Below, in pieces: positions 28,035 through 38,422 of a stretch of DNA of 51,025 nt (the stretch's first letter is position 1; every line of letters starts with the position of its first letter). A program made the position numbers and the translations under genes. The notes below the pieces were generated by a model. That model saw only the letters and a program-made list of their open reading frames with translations. It was not told the DNA's origin and made no database searches. The stretch is from Nocardioides sp. (GTDB lineage Bacteria > Actinomycetota > Actinomycetes > Propionibacteriales > Nocardioidaceae): assembly GCF_025965415.1 (NCBI RefSeq), contig NZ_JAOPWY010000022.1:1-51025 (forward strand), written 5' to 3'.

Positions 28035-29851
28035 AAGTACCCCTTCAGCTCGTCGGGCATCTCGGGCAACGGCTTCTCGTGCAGGTCCACCCCGGTGCCC
28101 TCGGCGTTGAGGGTGACCACGAGGTTCTTGGTGCCCCACTCGGCGTCGGGTCCGGGGAAGTCGTCGCGCGTGTGGCCGCCGCGCGACTCCTCGCGGGCGA
28201 GCGCCGCCCTGGCGATGCACTCGCTGACGATGAGCATGTTGCGCAGGTCGAGGGCGAGGTGCCAGCCCGGGTTGTACTGCCGGTGCCCCTCGACGACCAT
28301 CGTCTGTGCACGCACCTTGAACGCCTCGATCTCGCGGAGCGACTCCTCGAGCTCGGTGCGGGTGCGGATGATGCCCACCAGGTCGTTCATCGACTGCTGC
28401 AGGTCGGACTGGATCGTGTAGGGGTTCTCGCCGCCCTCGACCTCGAACGGCGCCAGCGCGCTCTGCTGCGCCGCCTTCACGTCCGCCTCGTCCACCTGCG
28501 GCCGCGGGCCGAGCGGGGCGGCGTACGACGAGGCGTGCTCGCCCGCCCGCTTCCCGAAGACCAGCAGGTCCCCGAGCGAGTTGCCGCCCAGCCGATTGGA
28601 GCCGTGCATGCCGCCGGAGCACTCGCCGACGGCGTACAAGCCGGTCACCGCGCTCTCCTGGGTGTCGGCGTCGACCTCGACGCCACCCATCACGTAGTGG
28701 CACGTCGGGCCGATCTCCATCGGCTCCGCGGTGATGTCGACGTCGGCCAGCTCCTTGAACTGGTGGTACATCGAGGGCAGCCGCTTGCGGATGAACTCAG
28801 GACTACGACGTGACGCGATGTCGAGGTAGACGCCGCCGTGCGGCGTGCCCCGTCCGGCCTTGATCTCCGCGTTGATCGCCCGGGCCACCTCGTCGCGGGG
28901 CAGCAGCTCGGGTGGACGCCGGTTGTTCTTCTTGTCGTCGTACCAGGCGTCGGCCTCCTCGACCGTGTCCGCCGTCTCCGACCTGAAGAACTCCGGGATG
29001 TAGTCGAACATGAAGCGCTTGCCCTCGGAGTTCTTCAGGATGCCGCCGTCGCCGCGCACGGACTCGGTGACCAGCAGCCCCTTCACCGAGGGGGGCCAGA
29101 CCATGCCCGTCGGGTGGAACTGCACGAACTCCATGTTGATGAGGCTCGCGCCGGCCCGCATCGCCAGGGCATGGCCGTCACCGGTGTACTCCCACGAGTT
29201 CGACGTCACCTTGAAGGACTTGCCGATGCCGCCGGTCGCGAGGATGACGCTCGGCGCGTCGAACACGATGAAGCGTCCGGACTCGCGCCAGTAGGCGAAG
29301 GCGCCCGCGATCTTCCCGTCTTCCTTGAAGAGGTCGGTGACGGTGCACTCCATGAAGACGTCGATGCCGAGCGCGACCGCGCGCTGCTGGAGCGTGCGGA
29401 TCATCTCCAGGCCGGTGCGGTCGCCCACGTGGGCGAGCCGGGCGTACTTGTGGCCGCCGAAGTCGCGCTGGGAGATCAGCCCGTCCTCGGTGCGGTCGAA
29501 GAGCGCGCCCCAGTCCTCGAGCTCCTGCACTCGCTCGGGCGCCTCCTGCGCGTGCAGCTGCGCCATCCGCCAGTTGTTGAGCATCTTGCCGCCGCGCATG
29601 GTGTCCCTGAAGTGGACCTCCCAGTTGTCCTCCGGCCAGCGGTTGCCCATCGCCGCAGCGATGCCGCCCTCGGCCATGACGGTGTGGGCCTTGCCGAGCA
29701 GCGACTTGCACACGATCGCCGTACGGGCGCCCGCGTCGTGCGCCGCGATCGCCGCGCGCAGCCCGGCCCCGCCCGCGCCGACGACCACGACGTCGTAGGA
29801 GTGCCGCTCCATGCCGCCGTGGGCGTCGCCGGACAGCGCGTTGCCGGTCAT
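28028..29851 (-). CDS. sdhA: Succinate dehydrogenase/fumarate reductase flavoprotein subunit (complex 1)
   Basis: A 607-residue FAD protein. The dinucleotide motif is VVVVGAGGAGLRAAIAA. The covalent FAD attachment His56 is in GKAHTVMAEGG. The active-site blocks FVQFHPTGMVWPPSVKG, RFMFDYIPE and HGSNRLGGNSLGDLLVFG are intact. It resembles mycobacterial Rv0248c closely over its whole length. The start is ATG 29851 with GGAGGG 11 nt before it; a TTG overlapping the upstream stop is also in frame. Substrate oxidation feeds sdhB, then the anchor gene just upstream. Confidence 0.95.
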   Translation of the reverse strand: MTGNALSGDAHGGMERHSYDVVVVGAGGAGLRAAIAAHDAGARTAIVCKSLLGKAHTVMAEGGIAAAMGNRWPEDNWEVHFRDTMRGGKMLNNWRMAQLHAQEAPERVQELEDWGALFDRTEDGLISQRDFGGHKYARLAHVGDRTGLEMIRTLQQRAVALGIDVFMECTVTDLFKEDGKIAGAFAYWRESGRFIVFDAPSVILATGGIGKSFKVTSNSWEYTGDGHALAMRAGASLINMEFVQFHPTGMVWPPSVKGLLVTESVRGDGGILKNSEGKRFMFDYIPEFFRSETADTVEEADAWYDDKKNNRRPPELLPRDEVARAINAEIKAGRGTPHGGVYLDIASRRSPEFIRKRLPSMYHQFKELADVDITAEPMEIGPTCHYVMGGVEVDADTQESAVTGLYAVGECSGGMHGSNRLGGNSLGDLLVFGKRAGEHASSYAAPLGPRPQVDEADVKAAQQSALAPFEVEGGENPYTIQSDLQQSMNDLVGIIRTRTELEESLREIEAFKVRAQTMVVEGHRQYNPGWHLALDLRNMLIVSECIARAALAREESRGGHTRDDFPGPDAEWGTKNLVVTLNAEGTGVDLHEKPLPEMPDELKGYFA

Positions 29852-29889
29852 CGGGTGGCGGCCCTCCGCGGGTCCGCTTGTCTGGGTGT

Positions 29890-30711
29890 TCAAAAGAACC
29901 TCAGGTCCTGGATCGTGCCCGTGGCGAGCAGGAAGATGTAGAAGTCGACGAGGGCGACCGAGAAGAGCGAGTACCACGCCCACCTGCCGTGGCTGGTGTT
30001 GAGCCTCGACACCCAGGTCCACAGCCGGTAGCGCACCGGGTGCTTGCTGAAGTGGCGCAGCCGGCCGCCGACGACGTGGCGGCACGAGTGGCACGAGAGC
30101 GTGTAGAGCCAGATGAGGACGACGTTGGCGAGCATCAGCACGGTGCCCAGCCCCATGTGGATGCCGCTGGTCTCGCCGTCGCCGACGGCGTACTCGGCCG
30201 GCATCGGGCGGAAGGCCAGGAACACGTCGAAGGTGAGCACCAGGCCCACCAGCACCGCGGCGTACCAGAAGTAGCGGTGCACGTTCTGCAGGATCAGCGG
30301 CAGCCGCGTCTCACCGGAGTAGGCCCGGTGCGGCTCGGCGACGCCGCACGCCGGCGGGGACAGCCAGAAGGCGCGGTAGTAGGCCTTGCGGTAGTAGTAG
30401 CAGGTCATCCGGAAGCCCAGCGGGAAGATCAGGATGATCAGCGCGGCCGAGAGCGGGAACCAGCCGAAGGGCTGGCCGAAGTCGGACGCGCCCTCGACGC
30501 AGTCGCCCAGGCAGGGTGAGTAGAACGGCGAGAGGTAGGGCTCGGCGTAGTAGTCGCGCCCCATGAAGGCACGCACGGTGGCGAAGACGACGAACCCCGA
30601 GAAGACGATGAACGTGGTCAGCGGAGCCAGCCACCATCGATCCTGGCGCAGGGTGCGGGCGTCGATGCGCGCCCGTGTCGGACTGGTCACGCCCTGATCG
30701 GTCGATGCCAT
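29890..30711 (-). CDS. sdhC: Succinate dehydrogenase/fumarate reductase membrane anchor (complex 1)
   Basis: A 273-residue membrane protein with about five helices (roughly residues 28-48, 84-105, 147-166, 186-208 and 245-265). Histidines in and near helices (QNVHRYFW, SGIHMG, CHSCRHVVGG) are candidate haem or quinone-site ligands. Cysteine pairs PCLGDC and CHSC are conserved-looking. Size and position match Rv0249c, the anchor of mycobacterial Sdh1. ATG 30711 has a GGAGG site; the longer frame upstream would run into the divergent promoter region. It is the first gene of the leftward operon. Confidence 0.88.
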   Translation of the reverse strand: MASTDQGVTSPTRARIDARTLRQDRWWLAPLTTFIVFSGFVVFATVRAFMGRDYYAEPYLSPFYSPCLGDCVEGASDFGQPFGWFPLSAALIILIFPLGFRMTCYYYRKAYYRAFWLSPPACGVAEPHRAYSGETRLPLILQNVHRYFWYAAVLVGLVLTFDVFLAFRPMPAEYAVGDGETSGIHMGLGTVLMLANVVLIWLYTLSCHSCRHVVGGRLRHFSKHPVRYRLWTWVSRLNTSHGRWAWYSLFSVALVDFYIFLLATGTIQDLRFF

Positions 30712-30763
30712 GCATCCTCCACGAGGTCCGGAAATGGCGTCCGGGGAACACAGGCGACTATGT

Positions 30764-30776
30764 CGTGTGTCACACG
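30764..30776. promoter_or_regulatory. Inverted repeat between the two divergent SDH operons
   Basis: CGTGTGTCACACG is a perfect 13-bp inverted repeat with one central base. Its half GTCACACG occurs again at 30806-30813, 37 bp away. Both lie in the 146-bp region that must hold the promoters of both succinate dehydrogenase operons, so a shared regulator could act here. Confidence 0.4.
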
Positions 30777-30845
30777 CAAGCGGAAGACAACGCGCCCAGC
30801 AAAACGTCACACGGCCTCGGCGCGTCGGTTGCGCGAGCGGGGCGA

Positions 30846-30851
30846 TACGGT
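30846..30851 (+). promoter_or_regulatory. -10 element of a leaderless sdhC (complex 2) transcript
   Basis: TACGGT (TANNNT type) ends 6 nt before GTG 30858, with no ribosome binding site between. This fixes the start of the second sdhC and rules out longer upstream frames. Confidence 0.5.
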
Positions 30852-30857
30852 GAATGG

Positions 30858-31571
30858 GTGGCAACCCAACTCACTCCCCCGACCCTCGTGAAGGGCGCGC
30901 GGGCCTCGCGCACCACCATCGCGCTCAAGCTCGGCATGGCGCTGAGCGGGATCATCTTCCTGGGCTTCGTGCTCGCGCACATGTACGGCAACCTCAAGGC
31001 GTTCGGCGGTCACGACGCCTTCAACGAGTACGCCGAGCACCTGCGCGAGATCGGCGTGCCGATGCTCCCCCACTCGGGGCTCCTCTGGATCCTCCGAGTC
31101 GGCCTAATCGCAGCGCTCGTCGTGCACGTCTACTGCGCCGTCGTGCTGTGGCGCCGGGCCGCTCGCGCCCGGACGACCAAGTACGTCATGAAGAAGCACA
31201 CCGGCGCCACCCGCGCCAGCCTGATGATGCGCTGGGGCGGGGTGACCATCTTGCTGTTCCTGGTCTGGCACCTCCTCAACTTCACGATCGGCAAGGTCAA
31301 CGTGCAGGGCGGGGCGACCAACGACCCCTACAACCTGCTCGTCGACACGTTCGACGTCTGGTGGCTGACCCTGATCTACATCGTGGCGATGCTCGCCCTG
31401 GGTGCGCACCTGCACCACGGGATCTGGAGCGCCGCCCAGACGCTCGGCTGGACCGGCACCGCGGCCAAGCGCCAGCGGGCCAAGGCGATCGGCTTCGTCA
31501 TCGCGCTGATCGTCTCGGTCGGCTTCTCCCTCGTCCCCCTCGGCGTCCTCGCCGGCATCATCACCAAGTAA
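30858..31571 (+). CDS. sdhC: Succinate dehydrogenase cytochrome b subunit (complex 2)
   Basis: A 237-residue five-helix dihaem-type anchor of the class found with menaquinone-linked enzymes such as Corynebacterium SdhCAB. Histidines in helix positions (FVLAHMYGNLK, VVHVYCAVVLW, LVWHLLNFTIG, GAHLHHGIW) are the expected haem ligands. The sequence is unrelated to the anchor of complex 1. sdhA follows after 12 bp. The GTG start follows from the -10 six bases upstream. Confidence 0.94.
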   Translation: MATQLTPPTLVKGARASRTTIALKLGMALSGIIFLGFVLAHMYGNLKAFGGHDAFNEYAEHLREIGVPMLPHSGLLWILRVGLIAALVVHVYCAVVLWRRAARARTTKYVMKKHTGATRASLMMRWGGVTILLFLVWHLLNFTIGKVNVQGGATNDPYNLLVDTFDVWWLTLIYIVAMLALGAHLHHGIWSAAQTLGWTGTAAKRQRAKAIGFVIALIVSVGFSLVPLGVLAGIITK

Positions 31572-31583
31572 GGGATCACCTTC

Positions 31584-33622
<2,039 letters not shown>

Positions 33623-33623
<1 letters not shown>

Positions 33624-34366
33624 TGAACCTGACCCTGAAGATCTGGCGCCAGCCCGACACCGAGACGGCGGGTGCCATGCACACCTACCAGGTCTCGGAC
33701 GTGTCGCCGGACATGTCCTTCCTCGAGATGCTCGACGTGCTCAACGAGCAGCTCAACGACAAGGGCGAGGAGCCGATCGCCTTCGACTCCGACTGTCGCG
33801 AGGGCATCTGCGGCGCCTGCGGTCTGATGATCAACGGCGACGCGCACGGGCCGGAGGTCACCACGACCTGCCAGCTCCACATGCGCTCGTTCAGCGACGG
33901 CGAGACCATCACCATCGAGCCGTGGCGCTCCGACGCCTTCCCGGTGCTCAAGGACCTCGTGGTCGACCGCAGCGCCTTCGACCGGATCATCCAGCAGGGT
34001 GGCTTCATCTCGGTCAACACCGGCTCGGCTCCCGAGGCCCACTCGGTGCCGGTGCCGCGTGACGACGCCATGCGCGCCTTCAACGTCGCCACCTGCATCG
34101 GTTGCGGCGCCTGCGTCGCGGCGTGCCCCAACGGCTCCGCCTCGCTCTTCATGGGTGCCAAGATCACTCACCTCGGCGAGCTCCCGCAGGGCCAGCCGGA
34201 GCGCGACAGCCGCGTGGTCAACATGGTCGCCCAGCACGACCACGAGGGCTTCGGTGGTTGCACCAACATCGGTGCCTGCACCGCCGCCTGCCCCAAGGAG
34301 ATCCCGCTCGACGTGATCTCCCAGCTCAACAAGGACCTGCGCACCGCGCTCAAGCACGGCCACTGA
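33623..34366 (+). CDS. sdhB: Succinate dehydrogenase iron-sulfur subunit (complex 2)
   Basis: A 247-residue iron-sulfur protein, last gene of sdhCAB. [2Fe-2S] cysteines are in [11 protein letters not shown] plus CQLHM. [4Fe-4S] and [3Fe-4S] ligands are in [14 protein letters not shown] and [14 protein letters not shown]. Cluster spacing and the [10 protein letters not shown] start are typical of the class with a single five-helix anchor. Its start overlaps the sdhA stop, implying coupled, equal synthesis. A hairpin about 70 bp downstream ends transcription. Confidence 0.96.
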
Positions 34367-34390
34367 TCGTCCCGCGGTCCGCCCCCGGGC

Positions 34391-34436
34391 GGTGATCCAG
34401 CCACATTTCGTGGCTGCGAAGTGTGGCTCCATCACC
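34391..34436 (+). repeat. 46-bp palindromic element, copy 1
   Basis: It starts GGTGATCCAGCCACATT and ends GTGTGGCTCCATCACC. The ends are inverted copies except for a central CC/GG clash in each arm, so the transcript can fold into an imperfect hairpin with a variable loop. Two further copies lie at 34473 and 35598. There is no coding capacity; it resembles a REP- or MITE-like element. Confidence 0.7.
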
Positions 34437-34472
34437 GCTGCGGGGCGTGTCTCGACAGACGCGCCCCGCAGC
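34437..34472. terminator. Bidirectional terminator hairpin after sdhB
   Basis: A 16-bp stem (GCTGCGGGGCGTGTCT with AGACGCGCCCCGCAGC, one T-G wobble) has a CGAC loop. It sits exactly between palindromic element copies 1 and 2. It can end both the rightward sdhCAB message and the leftward DUF559-like message. Confidence 0.75.
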
Positions 34473-34518
34473 GGTGGTCCACCCACATTCCTGAGCGCGA
34501 GAAGGTGGCTCCACCACC
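34473..34518 (+). repeat. 46-bp palindromic element, copy 2
   Basis: It starts GGTGGTCCACCCACATTC and ends GGTGGCTCCACCACC, in the same orientation as copy 1. Changes in one arm are matched in the other (GAT/ATC in copy 1 is GGT/ACC here), which keeps the terminal pairing. Only the loop has diverged freely. Confidence 0.7.
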
Positions 34519-34533
34519 GCCCACCGGTGGGGG

Positions 34534-35337
34534 TCAGGCGGCGCGACGGGGACGTACGACATCGGACAGTGGCAGGAACAGGGTCGCCCAGAGTCCCCCG
34601 AAGTCGGGCGGCGGCCCGTCGTACCCGCGACGCACCAGGGCCGCGTGCACCCGCCGGACCGTCGCCTTCGGTGAGCGCATCCGCTCCTTGGTGATCAGCT
34701 CGTAGGTCACCTCGTGTCGGCGATAGGCGGCGTACCGATCGATGTCCGCGTTGTACTGACCGCGGTCCTCCTGGTGCTGGCTGCCTTCGTACTCGACAGC
34801 CACGCCGTACGGCTCGTACCACTGGTCCGGGGCGACCTCGAGCCCGGGTGCGAGCTCGATCGTCTGGTTGACCTCGGGGATCGGGACGCCGGCGCACACG
34901 ACGTACGCCAGCAGCTCCGCCTCCGGCAGCGAACGAGGTCGGCCGTCGAGGAAGGGCAGCACGTACGTCGTCTCCGGCACGCCGCGGCGCCCCTTCTCCT
35001 CGGACAGGACGAGCTCGAGCGTGCCCGGGTCGAGGAGCTCCAGGTGCAGCAGCATGCAGCCGACCTTGATGGCATCGATGGTCCGCGACTCCGCGCAGTG
35101 GGCGATGAACGCGGCCTCCGCGCTGGTGCCGTCGTCGTCGCTCGACGGCATCTTCACAGTCCGATGCAGGAAGACCCCGTCGAGCGTCAGGTGCAGGTCT
35201 CCCTGGACCACGAAGTGCAGCGGCGATCGCGGGCCGCCGACGTCGACCCCGAGCTCCTGCAGTCGCGTGGCGCCGGTCGTGCGGGCCGAGGCGGGAAGGG
35301 CAAGACGAGCAGCGGCTACCCGGTCCTCGCACGTCAT
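34534..35337 (-). pseudogene. AbiEi/DUF559-like protein, main part (probably frameshifted gene)
   Basis: A 267-residue frame holding the body of a protein family common in Nocardioides-like genomes. The middle part reads FVVQGDLHLTLDGVFLHRTV. The C-terminal nuclease-like region reads AVEYEGSQHQEDRGQYNADIDRYAAYRRHEVTYELI, which fits a Vsr/DUF559-type PD-(D/E)XK pattern. The expected N-terminal winged-helix part lies immediately upstream in another frame, joined at an ATGA overlap. Frame restoration needs removal of two bases near 35338. Either the gene is broken, or two coupled polypeptides are made. Intact relatives, as I recall them, are single proteins of about 310 residues. Confidence 0.6.
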
Positions 35338-35480
35338 CGTGTGTGGTCGCGGTGGCAGTAGACCCCTTTGTGCAGCCTGCGGAACCGGCTGCCCTCGACG
35401 ACCCGCGCGGGGATGCCGGCGTCGAGCGCTGCGGTGCGGTCGAACGGGCCGCCGAGGAATCCGTCGGGAAGGCTGAACAT
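35334..35480 (-). pseudogene. N-terminal fragment of the AbiEi/DUF559-like gene
   Basis: A 48-residue frame starting at ATG 35480 (MFSLPDGFLGGPFDRTAALD...) with the RLHKGVYCHRDH stretch that in full-length family members runs straight into the MTCEDRVAAARLALP segment of the downstream frame. Here it stops two codons after HRDH. The TGA overlaps the downstream ATG. It resembles the winged-helix antitoxin-type domain (AbiEi) at the start of the family. Confidence 0.55.
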
Positions 35481-35597
35481 CTCCCGATTCCGCCACAGCC
35501 GTCGGCAGCGGCACCGCGCTCCGGAACCACCTGTGGACGGGAGCCGATCGATCCGGCCTGTGGACGGCTGGCGGCTCATCACGGCCACGTCAGCAGC

Positions 35598-35644
35598 GGT
35601 GATCCAGCCACCCTCTGGAGCAACCGGAATGTGGCTCCAGCACC
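35598..35644 (-). repeat. 47-bp palindromic element, copy 3 (inverted)
   Basis: On the plus strand it starts GGTGATCCAGCCACC and ends GTGGCTCCAGCACC. Read on the minus strand it contains CCACATTCC followed later by GGGTGGCT, matching copies 1 and 2, so it is inverted relative to them. It occupies the gap between the YihY stop and the broken DUF559-like gene; the rest of that 178-bp gap shows nothing recognisable. Confidence 0.65.
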
Positions 35645-35658
35645 GCCCGACCGGGGAC

Positions 35659-36720
35659 CTAGGGCCGGCGGCGGCGCACCAGGGCGACGAGGCCGAGCAT
35701 CGCGGCAGCACCCGCCGCAAAGGCCGACGCGGCCGACGTGGGAGCCGAGCCCGCCGACCCGGACGCGCGTACGACGCCCGCTGCCGCCGCGAGGTCGATC
35801 CGCGGGCCCTCGACGGTCTGCTCGGCCACCATCCGCGCCGCGCGCGCGGCGCGGGCTTCGGGCGAGGTGTGCGCCCAGGAGGCGGCGTACACGACGACGC
35901 GGGAGAAGTAGTTGATCCACACCACGAGGATCAGCGCGATGCCGAAGGCCTGGAAGGCGTCGGAGTCGGCGGTGGACTTGAGCAGGTAGGTGGAGAGCTG
36001 CTTGAGCAGCTCGAAGGCGACGGCGCCGAGGAGGGCTCCCGACCAGAGCGAGCGGGTGGGCACCTCGGGGGCGGCCAGCAGCCGGAAGAAGGCGAAGAAG
36101 AGCACCGCGTTGGCCCCCAGCCCCAGCACGATGGCGAGCGCGCCGAGGAACCAGCCCGCCACCGGACCCAGCTCGAGGAGTTCGAGGATCGGCCCCAGCA
36201 GCTTGGTCGTCACCCCGGAGACCGCGACGCTGACGACGAGCACCGAGCCGAGCGTCAGCAGCGCGAGGATGTCGCGCACCTTGCCCATCACGAAGCTGGG
36301 CTGCTCGCGCGGCGGCTCCTCGAAGACGGCGACCAGGGCCTGGCGCATGCCCGAGAGCCAGCCGAGGCCGGAGTAGAGGGTCAGCAGGATGCCGACGCTG
36401 AAGATGCCGGGAGCGGCCGCCTGGAGCGTCTCCAGCGCGACGCCGTTCGGAGGTCCGACGAGCCCAGGCAGCATCGAGTTCGCAGCGTCAACCAGCGTGT
36501 CCTGCGCGGCGGGGTAGACCTTGGCGACCTGACCGAAGATCGCGAAGGAGAGCGCCAGGATCGGGAAGAACGAGAGGAACGCGAAGTAGGTCACCGCGCC
36601 GGCGAGGGCGCTGCCCTTGACCTTCCCGTAGTGCTCCACCATCCGCACGAGGTGGTCGACGAACGGGCGTCGCTCGCGCAGGCGCGCGATGCGCTCCTTG
36701 GCTGCCGAGACGAGGGACAT
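35659..36720 (-). CDS. YihY/BrkB-family membrane protein
   Basis: A 353-residue inner-membrane protein with about six helices. The family pattern is clear: SALAGAVTYFAFLSFFPILAL near the start, a central GLGWLSGMRQAL and a late FGIALILVVWINYFSRVVVYAASWA. Family members have no settled function; links to RNase BN were withdrawn and transport or envelope roles are proposed. The C-terminal tail after residue 290 is Ala-rich and ends in a further hydrophobic segment with RRRR. It starts 2 bp after the 2H phosphoesterase gene ends, so the two form an operon. Confidence 0.93.
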   Translation of the reverse strand: MSLVSAAKERIARLRERRPFVDHLVRMVEHYGKVKGSALAGAVTYFAFLSFFPILALSFAIFGQVAKVYPAAQDTLVDAANSMLPGLVGPPNGVALETLQAAAPGIFSVGILLTLYSGLGWLSGMRQALVAVFEEPPREQPSFVMGKVRDILALLTLGSVLVVSVAVSGVTTKLLGPILELLELGPVAGWFLGALAIVLGLGANAVLFFAFFRLLAAPEVPTRSLWSGALLGAVAFELLKQLSTYLLKSTADSDAFQAFGIALILVVWINYFSRVVVYAASWAHTSPEARAARAARMVAEQTVEGPRIDLAAAAGVVRASGSAGSAPTSAASAFAAGAAAMLGLVALVRRRRP

Positions 36721-36721
36721 C

Positions 36722-37231
36722 TCAGCCGAGGGCGTACTGGTGGGTGGGCTGCCAGCCGTTGCGCTGGTCGTGGACGTAGAGGGAGAAGGCGTCCACGGCG
36801 AAGCGGCAGTCGAAGGCGGACAGCTCGTCGAAGGCCCGGTCGAGCGCCTGGTCGTCGAGGTGGTGGGCGATCGTCACGTGGGGGTGGTAGGGGTAGTCGA
36901 GCTCGACCGCGAGCGGACCCTGCCGTACGGCGTCGGCGAGCACCTCGCACGCCGAGATCCCTTCGGCCAGGGTGACGAAGACGACCGGCGATATCGGGCG
37001 GAACGTGCCGGTGCCGCGCAGGTGGATGTCGAAGGGCTCCACGGCCGCCGCCGCACCCGCCAGGTGCTCGGTCACGGCGTCGAGCTCGGCGTCGTCGACC
37101 TCGGCCGGCGGGATGAGCGTGATGTGGGTCGGGATGTGCGCCGCAGTGGTGTCGCCGACGGAGGTGCGGTAGTCCTGGAGCTCGGTGGCCCAGGGCTCCG
37201 GGATCGCGATGGCTACTCCGATGGTCGGCAC
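36722..37231 (-). CDS. 2'-5' RNA ligase-like 2H phosphoesterase
   Basis: A 169-residue protein of the 2H superfamily. The two catalytic His-x-Thr motifs are THITLIPP (near residue 35) and HPHVTIAHH (near 118). Such enzymes act on 2'-5' or cyclic phosphodiester bonds in RNA or nucleotides. The start is placed at GTG 37231 because a TAGGGT -10 lies 7 nt upstream and homology begins there (PTIGVAIAIPEPW). The longer frame upstream is the antisense of trpS. Confidence 0.88.
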   Translation of the reverse strand: MPTIGVAIAIPEPWATELQDYRTSVGDTTAAHIPTHITLIPPAEVDDAELDAVTEHLAGAAAAVEPFDIHLRGTGTFRPISPVVFVTLAEGISACEVLADAVRQGPLAVELDYPYHPHVTIAHHLDDQALDRAFDELSAFDCRFAVDAFSLYVHDQRNGWQPTHQYALG

Positions 37232-37238
37232 CCCACGG

Positions 37239-37244
37239 ACCCTA
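37239..37244 (-). promoter_or_regulatory. -10 element of a leaderless 2H phosphoesterase transcript
   Basis: On the minus strand the hexamer is TAGGGT, followed by 7 nt and GTG 37231, with no ribosome binding site between. It is identical to the -10 before the MaoC gene. Confidence 0.5.
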
Positions 37245-37292
37245 CAGAACCCCTTCGCGGCGCCGGGCAGCCGCGTGAGAGGATCGGCCGTC

Positions 37293-38342
37293 GTGAGTGA
37301 CACCTTCCGCGCCGCCCAGTCCCGCAGCGACGCCATCGAGCAGCAGATGGTCGACGATCCGGCCTCGCTGCGCATGCTGACCGGGGACCGTCCGACCGGA
37401 GCGCTGCACATCGGCCACTACTTCGGGTCGATCCGCAACCGCCTCCGGCTCCAGGACAGCGGCGCGGAGATCTGGCAGCTGATCGCCGACTACCAGGTGA
37501 TCACCGACCGCGAGGTGGCCGGCGACATCGCCGGCAACGTGCGCAACCTGCTGCTCGACAACATCGCGGCCGGCCTCGACCCGGAGAAGGCGACGATCTT
37601 CACCCACTCCTCGGTGCCGGCCCTCAACCAGCTGATGCTGCCGTTCCTGAGCCTGGTCAGCGTCGCCGAGCTCCAGCGCAACCCCACGGTCAAGGACGAG
37701 GCCAGGTCGGCGGGCATCACCTCGATCGGCGGGCTGCTGCTGACCTACCCCGTCCACCAGGCCGCCGACATCTTGTTCTGCAAGGCCAACGTGGTCCCGG
37801 TGGGCCGCGACCAGCTCCCCCACCTCGAGCAGACGCGGGTCGTGGCGCGCCGCTTCAACGACCGCTACGCCCCCGTCTTCCCCGAGCCGGGCGCGCTGCT
37901 CTCGGAGGCCCCGCTGATCCTGGGCACCGACGGCACCAAGATGAGCAAGTCCAAGGGCAACGTCGTCGAGCTGCGGATGACCGCGGACGAGACGGCCAAG
38001 AAGCTCAAGGCCGCCAAGACCGACAGCGACCGGGTCATCACCTACGACCCCGACCACCGCCCCGAGGTCGCCAACCTGCTCACCCTCATCGGCCTGTGCG
38101 AGGGCGTCGAGCCCGCGGTCGTCGCCGAGGAGATCGGCGACGGCGGGGGCGGGGCGCTCAAGCGACGTCTCACCGACGCGATCAACACCCAGCTCGCGCC
38201 GCTGCGCGCACGGCGTACGGAGCTCGAGGCCGACCCGGGCTACCTCCAGGACGTGCTGCGACGCGGCAACGAGCGCGCCAACGAGGTCGCCGAGACCACC
38301 CTCGACGAGGTCCGCGCGGCGATGGGCATGGTCTACACCTGA
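37293..38342 (+). CDS. trpS: Tryptophanyl-tRNA synthetase
   Basis: A 349-residue class I aminoacyl-tRNA synthetase. The HIGH motif is at residues 39-42 (GALHIGHYFG) and KMSKS at 216-220 (GTKMSKSKG). The ATP and Trp pocket blocks SVPALNQLMLPF and YPVHQAADILFCKANVVPVGRDQLPHLEQTR are intact. The GTG 37293 start follows GAGAGGA at nine bases. It is a single gene divergent from the 2H phosphoesterase. Confidence 0.96.
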   Translation: MSDTFRAAQSRSDAIEQQMVDDPASLRMLTGDRPTGALHIGHYFGSIRNRLRLQDSGAEIWQLIADYQVITDREVAGDIAGNVRNLLLDNIAAGLDPEKATIFTHSSVPALNQLMLPFLSLVSVAELQRNPTVKDEARSAGITSIGGLLLTYPVHQAADILFCKANVVPVGRDQLPHLEQTRVVARRFNDRYAPVFPEPGALLSEAPLILGTDGTKMSKSKGNVVELRMTADETAKKLKAAKTDSDRVITYDPDHRPEVANLLTLIGLCEGVEPAVVAEEIGDGGGGALKRRLTDAINTQLAPLRARRTELEADPGYLQDVLRRGNERANEVAETTLDEVRAAMGMVYT

Positions 38343-38422
38343 TCCGCCGCTGACCGGCCCGCCGCGAGGTAGTGTCCCGCCGAGCGACGAGCCGTCGTCG
38401 CACCGATCGGGGGATCCAGCAC

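Noticed and set aside
29852..29889. TTG start for sdhA of complex 1 overlapping the anchor gene stop
   Set aside because: The overlap is attractive, but ATG 29851 has a GGAGGG site and homology begins only after it, so the ATG was kept; the TTG is mentioned as an alternative.
34534..35514. A 326-residue single frame for the DUF559-like gene
   Set aside because: Its first 59 residues are Arg/Pro-rich and out of frame with the true N-terminal sequence, which is readable in another frame.
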